NCBI RefSeq assembly: GCF_003335105.1
Contig: NZ_QFWQ01000005.1
Location: 310,001 to 374,000, forward strand
DNA from: Rhodanobacter denitrificans
GTDB taxonomy: Bacteria > Pseudomonadota > Gammaproteobacteria > Xanthomonadales > Rhodanobacteraceae
Length of the DNA stretch: 64,000 nucleotides
Reading direction: 5' to 3'
Part shown: in pieces, positions 1 through 8,573 of the stretch
Numbering within the stretch: the stretch's first letter is position 1
Layout: each line of letters begins with the position of its first letter
Program-made: the position numbers and the translations under genes
Notes under the pieces: model-generated
The model's database searches: none
Told to the model about the DNA's origin: nothing
What the model saw: only the letters and a program-made list of their open reading frames with translations

Positions 1-1280
1 GGGTGGCTGGGCGCGACCTCGATTACGCCGAGCTCCGTGCGCGCCACGAGGGCGCCGACGTGCCGGTGGCGTGGCTGGAGTCGAACGAGCCGAGCTACCT
101 GCTGTACACCTCCGGCACCACCGGCAAGCCGAAGGGCGTGCAGCGCGACGTGGGCGGCTACGCGGTGGCGATGGCGCTGTCGATCCGCACCGTGTTCGAC
201 ATCGCGCCGGGGCAGGTGATGTTCGCCACCTCAGACGTGGGCTGGGCGGTAGGGCATTCCTACAACGTCTATGGTCCGCTGATCGGCGGCGCCACCTCGC
301 TGCTGTACGAGGGCCTGCCCACGCGACCGGATGCAGGCATCTGGTGGCAGCTGTGCGAGCGCTACAACGTGCGTACGATGTTCTCTTCGCCCACCGCGAT
401 CCGCGTGCTGAAGAAGCAGGACGAGAGCTGGCTGAAGAAGTACGACCTGTCGAAACTGAAGTGGCTGTTCCTCGCCGGCGAGCCGCTGGACGAGCCGACC
501 GCGCAGTGGATCACCGACGCGCTCGGCGTGCCGGTGATCGACAACTACTGGCAGACCGAGACCGGTTGGCCGGCGATCACCCTGATGCCGGGGCTGGAGC
601 TGAAGACGGTGAAATTCGGCTCGCCCGGTCTGCCGGCGCCGGGCTACCGGATGAAGGTGATCGACGAGAACACCGGCAGGGAAGTCGCCGCCGGCACCAA
701 GGGTGTGCTGGTGTTCCAGCTGCCGCTGCCGCCGGGCTGCCTGACGACCGTGTGGCGCGACGACGACCGCTACGTGCACAGCTACTTCAGCCACTTCCGC
801 GAGCTGTTGTACAGCTCGCTGGACTGGGCGGTTCGCGACGAGGACGGCTACACGTTCGTGCTCGGGCGCACCGACGACGTGATCAACGTGGCCGGGCACC
901 GCCTCGGCACGCGCGAGATCGAGGAGTCGGTGGCCAGCCACCCGGCGGTGGCCGAAGCGGCGGTGATCGGCGTGAAGGACGAACTGAAAGGACAGGTACC
1001 GATCGTATTCGCCACACTGAAGCAGGATGCCGGCGACGGCGCCCAGGCGGTGGCGAAGGCGATGCAGCAGCGCGTGGTCGACCAGCTCGGCGGCGTGGCG
1101 AAACCGTCACGTGTCTACGTGGTGAACGCGCTGCCGAAGACCCGCTCCGGCAAGCTGCTGCGCCGCTCGCTGCAGGCGCTGGCGGAGCAACGCGACCCGG
1201 GCGATTTGTCCACGCTGGACGACCCGGGCGCGCTCGACGATATCCGTCGTGCGCTGGAACGCGGACCCGACCAGGGTTGA
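1..1280 (+). CDS. prpE: Propionate--CoA ligase PrpE, C-terminal part (cut by left edge)
   Basis: Activates propionate to propionyl-CoA through an acyl-adenylate, feeding the 2-methylcitrate cycle. About 425 residues are present; the family is about 630, so roughly the first 200 lie outside the window and the GTG at position 3 is internal. Visible ANL-superfamily motifs: the phosphate-binding loop YTSGTTGKPKG near the start of the visible part, YWQTETGWP (adenine pocket), VLGRTDDVINVAGHRL (hinge) and KTRSGKLLRR, carrying the catalytic C-terminal lysine. prpB, prpC and prpD lie 4-9 kb downstream on the same strand, supporting PrpE over a general acetyl-CoA synthetase. Convergent with ahpF. Confidence 0.9.
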   Translation, partial: VAGRDLDYAELRARHEGADVPVAWLESNEPSYLLYTSGTTGKPKGVQRDVGGYAVAMALSIRTVFDIAPGQVMFATSDVGWAVGHSYNVYGPLIGGATSLLYEGLPTRPDAGIWWQLCERYNVRTMFSSPTAIRVLKKQDESWLKKYDLSKLKWLFLAGEPLDEPTAQWITDALGVPVIDNYWQTETGWPAITLMPGLELKTVKFGSPGLPAPGYRMKVIDENTGREVAAGTKGVLVFQLPLPPGCLTTVWRDDDRYVHSYFSHFRELLYSSLDWAVRDEDGYTFVLGRTDDVINVAGHRLGTREIEESVASHPAVAEAAVIGVKDELKGQVPIVFATLKQDAGDGAQAVAKAMQQRVVDQLGGVAKPSRVYVVNALPKTRSGKLLRRSLQALAEQRDPGDLSTLDDPGALDDIRRALERGPDQG

Positions 1281-1284
1281 TGAC

Positions 1285-1364
1285 GTACGGCGGGCACTGC
1301 CCGCCGGTTTGCTTTGTGCCGTGATTGGCAGTGGATCAAGAACGGCGGGCAGTGTCCGCCCTAC
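1285..1364. repeat. Inverted pair of REP-like hairpins between prpE and ahpF
   Basis: Two short palindromes face each other: GGCGGGCACTGCCCGCC preceded by GTAC at 1285-1307 on the plus strand, and on the minus strand (1364-1342) GTAG followed by GGCGGACACTGCCCGCC. The GTAG tetranucleotide at the hairpin foot is typical of RAYT-linked REP elements, and two in opposite orientation form a BIME-like unit. They fill the gap between two convergent genes and may also act as a bidirectional terminator or RNA stabiliser (inference). Confidence 0.5.
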
Positions 1365-1374
1365 AAAGCGGTGG

Positions 1375-2967
1375 TCACGCCGCTACCGCTTTCTTTTCCA
1401 CTGCCGCCACCGGGCTGCGGATCAGGTGGTCGAACGCGCTCAGCGCGGCGGTGGAACCGGTACCCATTGCGATCACGATCTGCTTGTACGGCACGGTGGT
1501 GGCGTCGCCGGCGGCGAACACGCCGGGCAGCGAAGTCTGGCCGCGTGCGTCGATCACGATCTCGCCGCGCGGGCTGAGTTCCAGCGTGCCCTTCAGCCAT
1601 TCGGTGTTCGGCAGCAGGCCGATCTGCACGAAGATGCCTTCCAGTGCAAGGCTGTGCATCACGCCGTCGGTGCGGTCCTTGTAGACCAGGCCGGTGACCC
1701 TCTGCCCGTCGCCGAGCACTTCGGTGCTCTGCGCGCTGACGACGACGTCGACATTGGACAGGCTGCGCAGCTTGCGCTGCAGCACTTCGTCCGCACGCAG
1801 CCTCCCATCGAATTCGATCAAGGTGACGTGGGCCACGATGCCGGCCAGGTCGATCGCCGCCTCCACGCCGGAGTTGCCGCCGCCGATCACCGCCACGCGC
1901 TTGCCCTTGAACAGCGGCCCGTCGCAGTGCGGACAGTAGGCCACGCCCTTGTTGCGGTACTCCTCTTCGCCGGGTACGCCCATCTGCCGCCAGCGCGCGC
2001 CGGTGGAAAGGATCACGGTCTTCGACTTCAGCGTGGCGCCGTTGGCCAGCCGGATCCCGATCAGGCCGTCGGTGGTGTCGCTGGCTGGCACCAGCTCTTC
2101 GGCGCGTTGCAGGTTCATCACGTCCACGTCGTATTCGTGCACGTGCTGCTCCAGCGCGGCGCCCAATTTCGGACCTTCGGTGTAAGGCACGGAGATGAAG
2201 TTCTCGATCGCCATGGTGTCCAGCACCTGGCCGCCGAAACGCTCGGCCGCCACGCCGGTGCGGATGCCCTTGCGTGCGGCATAGATTGCCGCCGCTGCGC
2301 CGGCCGGCCCGCCGCCGACGACGAGCACGTCGAACGCGTCCTTGGCCTTGATCTTCTCGGCCTCGCGGACGCTGGCGCCGGTGTCGAGCTTGGCCAGAAT
2401 CTGCTCCAGGCTCATGCGGCCCTGGTCAAACACTTCGCCGTTGAGATAGACGGTGGGCACCGACATCACCTGGCGCGCTTCGACCTCGTCCTGGTACAGC
2501 GCGCCGTCGATGGCCACGTGCTGGATGCGCGGATTGAGCACGCTCATCAGGTTCAGCGCCTGCACCACGTCGGGGCAGTTCTGGCAGGACAGAGAGAAAT
2601 AGGTCTCGAACCTGTAATCGCCATCGAGATTGCGTACCTGCTCGATCACCTCCGCAGCGGTCCTGGACGGATGTCCGCCGACCTGCAGCAGGGCGAGCAC
2701 GAGCGAGGTGAATTCATGGCCCAGCGGAATGCCGGCGAAGCGCACGCCGATGTCGCTGCCGACGCGGTTGATCGCAAACGAGGGCTTGCGTGCGTCGTCG
2801 TCGCGGCGCACCAGGCTGATGCGGTCGGACAACGAGGTGATTTCCTCGAGCAGCTCGTTCAGTTCGGCGGACTTGGCGCTGTCGTCAAGGGACGCAACGA
2901 TCTCGATCGGCTGTGTGACCTTTTCCAGATAGGCCTTCAACTGGGTCTTGAGGTTGGCATCCAACAT
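1375..2967 (-). CDS. ahpF: Alkyl hydroperoxide reductase subunit F (AhpF)
   Basis: NADH-dependent flavin disulfide reductase that re-reduces AhpC. 530 residues, near the usual 520-530. An N-terminal tandem thioredoxin-fold module (about 1-195) carries the CQNC dithiol at 128-131. The thioredoxin-reductase-like body follows, with an FAD-binding GGGPAGA (about 217), the redox pair CPHC (about 340) and a second nucleotide-binding motif IGGGNSG. It lies 132 bp downstream of ahpC on the same strand; the gap holds a stable stem-loop, as expected if ahpC needs more product than ahpF. Confidence 0.97.
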   Translation of the reverse strand: MLDANLKTQLKAYLEKVTQPIEIVASLDDSAKSAELNELLEEITSLSDRISLVRRDDDARKPSFAINRVGSDIGVRFAGIPLGHEFTSLVLALLQVGGHPSRTAAEVIEQVRNLDGDYRFETYFSLSCQNCPDVVQALNLMSVLNPRIQHVAIDGALYQDEVEARQVMSVPTVYLNGEVFDQGRMSLEQILAKLDTGASVREAEKIKAKDAFDVLVVGGGPAGAAAAIYAARKGIRTGVAAERFGGQVLDTMAIENFISVPYTEGPKLGAALEQHVHEYDVDVMNLQRAEELVPASDTTDGLIGIRLANGATLKSKTVILSTGARWRQMGVPGEEEYRNKGVAYCPHCDGPLFKGKRVAVIGGGNSGVEAAIDLAGIVAHVTLIEFDGRLRADEVLQRKLRSLSNVDVVVSAQSTEVLGDGQRVTGLVYKDRTDGVMHSLALEGIFVQIGLLPNTEWLKGTLELSPRGEIVIDARGQTSLPGVFAAGDATTVPYKQIVIAMGTGSTAALSAFDHLIRSPVAAVEKKAVAA

Positions 2968-3053
2968 GGCGGACTCCGTGGGATTTCTTCGGGATGTGCG
3001 TGGCGATCACCCGGGCGGACCCGGGCGTCGCGTTACGCCGTGTTTCGGTAAAT

Positions 3054-3078
3054 CGGATCCGGGAGAACCCCGGATCCG
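3054..3078 (-). promoter_or_regulatory. Stem-loop in the ahpC-ahpF intergenic region
   Basis: A 10-bp perfect inverted repeat (CGGATCCGGG / CCCGGATCCG, 5-nt loop) lies just after the ahpC stop codon on the transcribed strand. There is no U-run, so it looks more like an RNA-stabilising or partially attenuating hairpin that lowers ahpF relative to ahpC than a full terminator. Role inferred. Confidence 0.5.
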
Positions 3079-3099
3079 GCGCGCAATGCGCGAGGTGAA

Positions 3100-3663
3100 T
3101 CAGATCTTGCCGACCAGGTCCAGCGACGGCGCCAGGGTCTTCTCGCCTTCCTTCCACTTGGCCGGGCAGACTTCGCCCGGATGGGTGGCGACGTACTGCG
3201 CGGCCTTGACCTTGCGCAGCAGTTCCTTGGCGTCGCGGCCGATGCCGCCGGCAGTGATCTCGACGATCTGGATCTTGCCCGCCGGATCGATCACGAAGGT
3301 GCCGCGATCGGCGATGCCGGCATCTTCGATCAGCACTTCGAAATTCTTCGAGATCTGATGGGTCGGATCGCCGACCATGGTGTACTGGATCTTCTTCACC
3401 GCGTCGGAGGTGTCGTGCCAGGCCTTGTGGGCGAAGTGGGTGTCGGTGGACACCGAGTAGATCTCCACGCCCAGCTTCTGGAACTCGGCATAGTTGTCGG
3501 CCAGGTCCTCGAGTTCGGTCGGGCAGACGAAGGTGAAGTCGGCCGGGTAGAAGAACACCACCGACCACTTGCCCTTCAGGTTGGCGTCGGTGACTTCGAT
3601 GAAGTTGCCGGCCTTGAGGGCCTGGGCCTTGAACGGTTTCACTTCGGTGTTGATCAGGGACAT
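3100..3663 (-). CDS. ahpC: Alkyl hydroperoxide reductase subunit C (2-Cys peroxiredoxin AhpC)
   Basis: Cytosolic typical 2-Cys peroxiredoxin that reduces H2O2, organic peroxides and peroxynitrite, forming a disulfide that AhpF reduces. 187 residues, exactly the family length. The peroxidatic cysteine is in [12 protein letters not shown] (Cys47) and the resolving cysteine in GEVCPAKW (Cys166). First gene of ahpC-ahpF. The upstream region contains an OxyR-like site (see separate entry). Confidence 0.98.
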   Translation of the reverse strand: MSLINTEVKPFKAQALKAGNFIEVTDANLKGKWSVVFFYPADFTFVCPTELEDLADNYAEFQKLGVEIYSVSTDTHFAHKAWHDTSDAVKKIQYTMVGDPTHQISKNFEVLIEDAGIADRGTFVIDPAGKIQIVEITAGGIGRDAKELLRKVKAAQYVATHPGEVCPAKWKEGEKTLAPSLDLVGKI

Positions 3664-3729
3664 CGTTGCTTGCTTCCCGTGGTGGTTGAAAGATGGAGAG
3701 AGGTTACGGCCTGCAATATGATAAATCTA

Positions 3730-3766
3730 ATTGATTGTTGGCATAGATTCGATTGTTTGAAACTAT
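3730..3766 (-). promoter_or_regulatory. Possible OxyR binding site upstream of ahpC
   Basis: On the minus strand, ATAG-N7-CAAT is followed after 7 nt by ATGC-N7-CAAT. This resembles the OxyR motif (ATAG-N7-CTAT twice, 7 nt apart), with mismatches in the second ATAG and both CTAT blocks. The position, 65-105 nt before the ahpC start in an AT-rich patch, fits a peroxide-responsive promoter. Match judged by eye only. Confidence 0.4.
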
Positions 3767-3840
3767 CGCATGGCTATCCAGAGGTGAGGTCGGGCAGGGC
3801 AGCTTCAAGCCCCGCCGCCCGGCCACGCCTGCGCGGGGAG

Positions 3841-5157
3841 TCAAGGATTTGCCGCAAGCCGGTCGCGCAACTGGTGGTCGACCACGGTGGCGGTGACGAT
3901 GTCGCTGCCCACGTTCACCGTGGTGCGCATCATGTCGAGGATGCGGTCGACGCCGATGATGATGCCGATGCCCTCGGGCGGAATGCCGAAGGTGGCCAGC
4001 AGGCCGGCGATCATCGGCAGCGAGCCGCCCGGAATGCCGGCCACGGCCACCGCGCTGAGCACGGACAGCAGCATCAGGATGGCCTGGTGGCCCAGGGTGA
4101 GTTCCACGCCGAACGCCTGCGCCACGAACAGCACGACGCAGCCCTCGAACAGCGCGGTGCCGCTCATGTTCATGGTTGCGCCCAGCGGCAGCACGAAACC
4201 GGCCGTGCTGGGAGCGAGCTTCAACTCGTCGTGCGCCACCGCCAGCGAGGCGGGCAGGCAGGCGTTGCTGGAGCTGGTCGAGAACGCGGTGATCAGCAGC
4301 GGCCGGATCTGCCGGAAATAGGCCAACGGCGAGCGTCCGGCCAGGAAGCGCAACCACAACGACATGGTGCCGAACAGGTGCGACGCCAGCGCCACGCTGC
4401 AGCCGACCACGAACACCGACAGCGCCAGCAGCACGTCCACGCCGACCTTGACGATCACGCTGTAGATCATCGCCGGCACGGCGTACGGCGCCAGCTGCAG
4501 GGCGAAGCCGACGATCTTCGTCATCAGCTCGGTGATGGTGTCCAGCGCCAGCTGCACCCGCTTGCGCTCTTTCTCGCGCAACTGAGTGGCGGCCGCGCCG
4601 ACCAGGATCGCGAACAGGATCAGCGGCAGCACGTCGCCCAGCACGTCGCGGCTGGGACCGGCCACCGCACCGAACAGGTTGCGCGGCATGAACATTTCCA
4701 CCAGCGTGCCGAAACTCATGCCGGGTTGGGCCGCCTTCCTGTCGATCGTCTGCTGCGCGCTGCTGCCGTATTCCTGCATCAGCTGGCTGCGCGCCTGTTC
4801 GTCCAGGTGGCGGCCCGGCTGCACCGTGTTCATCATCGCCAGGCCGATCGCCACAGCGATGCCCATGTTGAGGAAGAACAGCAGGAAGGTCCGGCCGGCC
4901 AGCGGACCGAGCCGGTCCAGTCGGCCGAGCTGGGCCACGCCGGAGGCCAGCGAAGTGAACACCAGCGGGATCACCACGAAGAACAGCATGCGCAGGAAGA
5001 TCTGCCCGAACGGGTCGAACACCGCGCCGGAGATCTTCTGCATCAGCGCCAGCGTGGCGGGGTGCAACTGGCCGATACCCAGCGTGGCCACGGCGGCCAC
5101 CACGCCGATCACCAGGCCCCAGAGGATGCGTTTTGCGAGAGGAGTCGATGTGCTCAT
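3841..5157 (-). CDS. Dicarboxylate/amino acid:cation symporter (DAACS family)
   Basis: Inner-membrane Na+- or H+-coupled carrier of the GltP/DctA family; the substrate (glutamate/aspartate or C4-dicarboxylate) cannot be fixed from sequence. 438 residues from the chosen ATG, typical of the family. The frame is open upstream, but only this ATG puts the first hydrophobic segment directly after a short charged N-terminus. Visible family landmarks: the serine-rich hairpin FSTSSSNACLP, NMSGT (a variant of the NMDGT substrate/cation motif) and GIPGGSL. Convergent with nothing; monocistronic between ahpC and prpB. Confidence 0.88.
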   Translation of the reverse strand: MSTSTPLAKRILWGLVIGVVAAVATLGIGQLHPATLALMQKISGAVFDPFGQIFLRMLFFVVIPLVFTSLASGVAQLGRLDRLGPLAGRTFLLFFLNMGIAVAIGLAMMNTVQPGRHLDEQARSQLMQEYGSSAQQTIDRKAAQPGMSFGTLVEMFMPRNLFGAVAGPSRDVLGDVLPLILFAILVGAAATQLREKERKRVQLALDTITELMTKIVGFALQLAPYAVPAMIYSVIVKVGVDVLLALSVFVVGCSVALASHLFGTMSLWLRFLAGRSPLAYFRQIRPLLITAFSTSSSNACLPASLAVAHDELKLAPSTAGFVLPLGATMNMSGTALFEGCVVLFVAQAFGVELTLGHQAILMLLSVLSAVAVAGIPGGSLPMIAGLLATFGIPPEGIGIIIGVDRILDMMRTTVNVGSDIVTATVVDHQLRDRLAANP

Positions 5158-5287
5158 CCGGTTGAATGTAAGGGGTGGCGGCGGATTCGTCACGCAGGAA
5201 CTTGCGCACCGGCACGGCCGGCCGCGCCGATGCCCTAGCGGCCCCCAGCTATGGCGGAAAGTCCAATCCCGGCTGCGGACGGGCATG

Positions 5288-5299
5288 GGCTAAAATGGC
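5288..5299 (+). promoter_or_regulatory. Putative -10 region of prpB (motif shared with prpD)
   Basis: GGCTAAAATGGC, containing a TAAAAT -10-like hexamer, ends 18 nt before the prpB ATG. The identical 12-mer lies before prpD (8536-8547), suggesting co-regulated promoters. No convincing -35 was seen. The prpB ribosome binding site GGAGG lies between it and the start. Confidence 0.45.
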
Positions 5300-5317
5300 T
5301 GCTTTGACGGAGGTCAC

Positions 5318-6202
5318 ATGACGCAGCCAGCATCCCCGGGCGCACGTTTTCGCGCCGCACTCGCCGCCGAGCAGCCGCTGCAGGTCATGGGTGCGATTAC
5401 CGCCTATGCCGGCCTGATGGCCAGACGGGTCGGCTACAAGGCGCTGTACCTCTCCGGGGGTGGCGTGGCTGCCAATTCGCTGGGCATGCCCGACCTCGGC
5501 ATCTCCACCATGGAAGACGTGCTCACCGATGCCCGTCGCATCGTGGACGCCACTGGCCTGCCGCTGCTGGTCGACATCGACACCGGCTGGGGCGGGGCGT
5601 TCAACATCGCGCGCACGATCCGCAACTTCGAGCGCATCGGCGTGGCCGCGGTGCACATGGAGGACCAGGTCGGCCAGAAGCGCTGCGGCCATCGTCCCGG
5701 CAAGGAAGTGGTGCCGAAGGATGAAATGGTCGATCGCGTGAAGGCCGCAGTGGACGCGCGCACCGACCCCGGCTTCGTGCTCATGGCACGTACCGATGCG
5801 GCGGCCGTGGAAGGCATCGACGCGGCGATCGAGCGCGCGGTGGCCTACGTGGAAGCCGGCGCCGACATGATCTTCCCCGAGGCGATGAAGACGCTGGCGG
5901 ATTACCGCAAGTTCAAAGCCGCGGTGAAGGTGCCGATCCTGGCCAACCTCACCGAGTTCGGCTCCACGCCGTTCTTCACCACCGACGAATTGCGCGAAGC
6001 CGGCGTGGACATCGCGCTGTACTGCTGCGGTGCCTACCGCGCGATGAACAAGGCGGCACTTCACTTCTACGAAACCGTGCGCCGCGAAGGCACCCAGAAG
6101 CACATCATCGACACCCTGCAGACGCGCGAGGAGCTGTACGACTTCCTCGGTTACCACGCCTACGAGGACAAGCTCGACACGTTGTTCTCGAAGCAGGGCT
6201 GA
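5318..6202 (+). CDS. prpB: 2-methylisocitrate lyase PrpB
   Basis: Cleaves 2-methylisocitrate to pyruvate and succinate, the last step of the methylcitrate cycle. 294 residues, matching PrpB (about 295). Isocitrate-lyase superfamily signature KRCGHRPGK near residue 127 with the catalytic cysteine; DIDTGWG (about 87) and the acidic metal-site segment VHMEDQ are also present. Strong ribosome binding site GGAGG 6 nt before the ATG. A REP pair and then prpC follow on the same strand. Confidence 0.97.
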   Translation: MTQPASPGARFRAALAAEQPLQVMGAITAYAGLMARRVGYKALYLSGGGVAANSLGMPDLGISTMEDVLTDARRIVDATGLPLLVDIDTGWGGAFNIARTIRNFERIGVAAVHMEDQVGQKRCGHRPGKEVVPKDEMVDRVKAAVDARTDPGFVLMARTDAAAVEGIDAAIERAVAYVEAGADMIFPEAMKTLADYRKFKAAVKVPILANLTEFGSTPFFTTDELREAGVDIALYCCGAYRAMNKAALHFYETVRREGTQKHIIDTLQTREELYDFLGYHAYEDKLDTLFSKQG

Positions 6203-6219
6203 CCCATACGATCAGCCAC

Positions 6220-6292
6220 GTAGGGGGGCCGCTTGCGGGCGACATGTTTTGATGCTCGAAAGAAAGAGCATCGCCCGCAAGCGGGCTCCTAC
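6220..6292. repeat. Inverted REP pair (BIME) between prpB and prpC
   Basis: GTAG plus a GC palindrome (GGCCGCTTGCGGGCGAC) at 6220-6243 on the plus strand faces GTAGGAGCCCGCTTGCGGGCGATGC on the minus strand (6292-6268). The core CGCTTGCGGGCGA is shared and the GTAG foot is typical of REP sequences in Pseudomonas and Xanthomonadales. It sits inside the prpB-prpC transcript and could act as an mRNA-stabilising block. Confidence 0.7.
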
Positions 6293-6343
6293 ACACCACA
6301 AACGCACACGCGTAGCACCAAACCTGCACCCTGGAGATTCCCG

Positions 6344-7489
6344 ATGAGCGAGCAAGCCCTTCCCAAGGCCAAGAAATCCGTCGCCCTGTCCGGCGTGGCC
6401 GCGGGCAATACCGCGCTGTGCACGGTCGGCCGCAGCGGCAATGACCTGCATTACCGCGGCTATGACATCCACGACCTGGCTGCCAAGGGCTGTTTCGAGG
6501 AAGTGGCCTACCTGCTGGTGCACGGCGTGCTGCCGAACTGGACCGAACTGAACAACTACCGCGCGCGCCTGAAGCGCCTGCGCGGCCTGCCGGCGCCGGT
6601 CAAGGCCGCGATGGAACTGCTGCCGGCCGCCACCCATCCGATGGACGTGCTGCGCACCGGCTGCTCGGTGCTCGGTACCGTGCTGCCGGAGAAGGACGAC
6701 CACAACGTCACCGGCGCGCGCGACATCGCCGACCGGCTGATGGCCAGCTTCGGCTCGATGCTGCTGTACTGGTACCACTTCAGCCACAACGGCAAGCGCA
6801 TCGAGACCGAGACCGACGACGACTCGATCGCGGCGCACTTCCTGCACCTGCTGCACGGTCGTAAGCCGAGCGAGCTGCATGCGCAGTCGCTGGACAAGTC
6901 GCTGGTGCTGTACGCCGAGCACGAGTTCAACGCCTCGACCTTCGCCGCCCGCGTCATCGCCGGCACCGGTTCGGACCTGTATTCGGCGATCACCGGTGCG
7001 ATCGGCGCGCTGCGCGGCCCCAAGCACGGCGGCGCGAACGAGGTGGCGATGGAGATCATCGCGCGCTACCGCAGCGCGAACGATGCGGAAGCCGACATCC
7101 GTGCCCGTGTCGAGCGCAAGGAGATCATCATCGGCTTCGGCCACCCGGTCTACACCGTGTCCGATCCGCGCAACGAGATCATCAAGGAAGTCTCGCGCAA
7201 GCTGTGCACCGACGGCGGCAACCCGACCCTGTTCGACGTTTCCGAGCGGATCGAGAAGGTGATGGGCGAGGTCAAGAAGATGTTCCCGAACCTCGACTGG
7301 TTCTCGGCCAGCGCGTACCACATGATGGGCGTGCCCACCGCGATGTTCACGCCGCTGTTCGTGATCGCGCGCACCTCCGGCTGGAGCGCACACGTGATCG
7401 AGCAGCGCCAGGACGGCAAGATCATCCGCCCCAGCGCGAACTACACCGGCCCGGAAGACCAGGCCTACGTGCCGATCGACAAGCGCTGA
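6344..7489 (+). CDS. prpC: 2-methylcitrate synthase PrpC
   Basis: Condenses propionyl-CoA with oxaloacetate to 2-methylcitrate; citrate synthase fold. 381 residues from the ATG that follows CTGGAGA. Active-site segments: GPKHGGANE (His, about 227), GFGHPVY (His, about 265) and [13 protein letters not shown]. The short length and these motifs match the PrpC/CitZ-like group rather than the long gammaproteobacterial GltA. Same strand as prpB, separated only by a REP pair, and closed by a strong palindromic terminator. Confidence 0.95.
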   Translation: MSEQALPKAKKSVALSGVAAGNTALCTVGRSGNDLHYRGYDIHDLAAKGCFEEVAYLLVHGVLPNWTELNNYRARLKRLRGLPAPVKAAMELLPAATHPMDVLRTGCSVLGTVLPEKDDHNVTGARDIADRLMASFGSMLLYWYHFSHNGKRIETETDDDSIAAHFLHLLHGRKPSELHAQSLDKSLVLYAEHEFNASTFAARVIAGTGSDLYSAITGAIGALRGPKHGGANEVAMEIIARYRSANDAEADIRARVERKEIIIGFGHPVYTVSDPRNEIIKEVSRKLCTDGGNPTLFDVSERIEKVMGEVKKMFPNLDWFSASAYHMMGVPTAMFTPLFVIARTSGWSAHVIEQRQDGKIIRPSANYTGPEDQAYVPIDKR

Positions 7490-7505
7490 TCGCACCACTC
7501 GGAAC

Positions 7506-7543
7506 GCGAAGAAAAGGGCGCCGTACGGCGCCCTTTTCTTCGC
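7506..7543. terminator. Bidirectional terminator between prpC and the TerC gene
   Basis: Nearly perfect palindrome (arms GCGAAGAAAAGGGCGCCG and its complement) with a GC core and flanking A- and T-runs on both strands, so it can stop both convergent transcripts. Confidence 0.85.
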
Positions 7544-7572
7544 GTGATCGACTCCTGTGCCGGACCGTCCGT

Positions 7573-8295
7573 TCAGCCGCCGGGAAGGGCAGGGCCGTCG
7601 TGCGGCATCTTCCCGCGAGGGATGGATTTCGACCGCCGCCGCTGCACCAGCCAGCCGCCGCCGCAGATGGCGAGCACCGCCAGCGCATCCAGGCCGTACT
7701 TCGCCCAGCCGTTGGCGTCGAACCAGCCGCTGAGCAGAGGGTCGTGGGTGATCATGCGCCCGGCGGTGATCGCAATCGCGGCGGCGCCGATGTACATGAT
7801 GATCGGGAAGCGGTCGATCAGCTTCAGGATCAGGGTCGAACCCCAGACCACCAGCGGCACGCTGATCAGCAGGCCGAGGATGACCAGGGCGAGGTGGCCC
7901 TTCGACGCGCCGGCGATCGCCAGCACGTTGTCCATGCCCATCAGCGCGTCGGCGGCGATGATCGTGCGCAACGCGCCCCAGAACGTGTTGCCGGCCTTGA
8001 TGTCGGGGCTCTGTTCGTCACCGTGGCTCAACAGCTTCCAGGCGATCGGCAGCAGCAGCACGCCGCCCGCCAGCATCAGTCCCGGGAGCTTGAGCAGGTA
8101 GACGACGGCGGTGGTGAGCACGAAACGAACCGCGACGGCGCCGAACGTACCCCAGAATACGGCCTTCTTCTGCAGTTCCCTAGGCAGGCGAACGGCAGCC
8201 ATGGCGATGACGATGGCATTGTCGCCGGCGAGAACGAGGTCGAGCAGGATGATGGCCAGCAGGCCGGAGAGAAAGTCGGGACTGGTGAATTCCAT
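7573..8295 (-). CDS. TerC-family integral membrane protein (putative Mn2+ exporter)
   Basis: Predicted inner-membrane protein of the TerC/YjbE/Alx group, several members of which export Mn2+ or help metalate secreted proteins. 240 residues with six to seven hydrophobic helices. It has the family motif LAGDNAIVI (about 23-31) and its repeat MGMDNVLAI (about 115), whose acidic residues are thought to bind metal. The start was chosen because GGAA lies 8 nt upstream; in-frame ATGs further upstream would enter the riboswitch hairpin. Preceded by a yybP-ykoY riboswitch, so Mn2+-inducible expression is expected. It lies between prpC and prpD on the opposite strand. Confidence 0.88.
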   Translation of the reverse strand: MEFTSPDFLSGLLAIILLDLVLAGDNAIVIAMAAVRLPRELQKKAVFWGTFGAVAVRFVLTTAVVYLLKLPGLMLAGGVLLLPIAWKLLSHGDEQSPDIKAGNTFWGALRTIIAADALMGMDNVLAIAGASKGHLALVILGLLISVPLVVWGSTLILKLIDRFPIIMYIGAAAIAITAGRMITHDPLLSGWFDANGWAKYGLDALAVLAICGGGWLVQRRRSKSIPRGKMPHDGPALPGG

Positions 8296-8321
8296 GGGCG
8301 TTTCCATGCGCGTCGGACAAT

Positions 8322-8470
8322 GCGGCGACTGCGGACGCGCGCGACCCGCAGTCACCGCAAAAGTCTCGTTCGCAGCATGGCTGCCGAGGTGACCGGAGCG
8401 AAACGTCGCTCGTGTTGACGATCACCGCACCGGGGCAGGCGAAGCCGCCGCGGGAACTACTCCCTTTTGG
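8322..8470 (-). ncRNA. yybP-ykoY (Mn2+-sensing) riboswitch with hairpin expression platform
   Basis: On the minus strand the leader of the TerC gene has the conserved aptamer halves: CCAAAAGGGAGTAG (8470-8457) and GAACGAGACTTTTGCGG (ending about 8355). The P1 helix CAAAAG/CTTTTG pairs perfectly (8469-8464 with 8363-8358). GTCAACA and a second GC-rich stem lie between. Directly after the aptamer is a 13-bp hairpin (8358-8346 with 8334-8322) ending 27 nt before the start codon, a plausible expression platform. yybP-ykoY RNAs classically precede TerC/alx and mntP genes. Confidence 0.85.
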
Positions 8471-8485
8471 GGGTGTGTTTGTCGG

Positions 8486-8514
8486 ATTGTCGGGGGCGCT
8501 GCGATCGCGGTCAA
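8486..8514 (-). promoter_or_regulatory. Sigma-70 promoter of the riboswitch-TerC transcript
   Basis: On the minus strand, TTGACC (8514-8509) and GACAAT (8491-8486) are separated by exactly 17 nt. Transcription would start near 8479, about 10 nt before the riboswitch P1 helix. Confidence 0.7.
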
Positions 8515-8535
8515 GCGACGGGCTGCATGCCGGTC

Positions 8536-8547
8536 GGCTAAAATGGC
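8536..8547 (+). promoter_or_regulatory. Putative -10 region of prpD
   Basis: Contains TAAAAT within GGCTAAAATGGC, the same 12-mer found before prpB. It ends 26 nt before the prpD ATG and lies back-to-back with the TerC promoter. Confidence 0.45.
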
Positions 8548-8573
8548 GCTTTTCCCCTGCCGCGAGATCCGCC

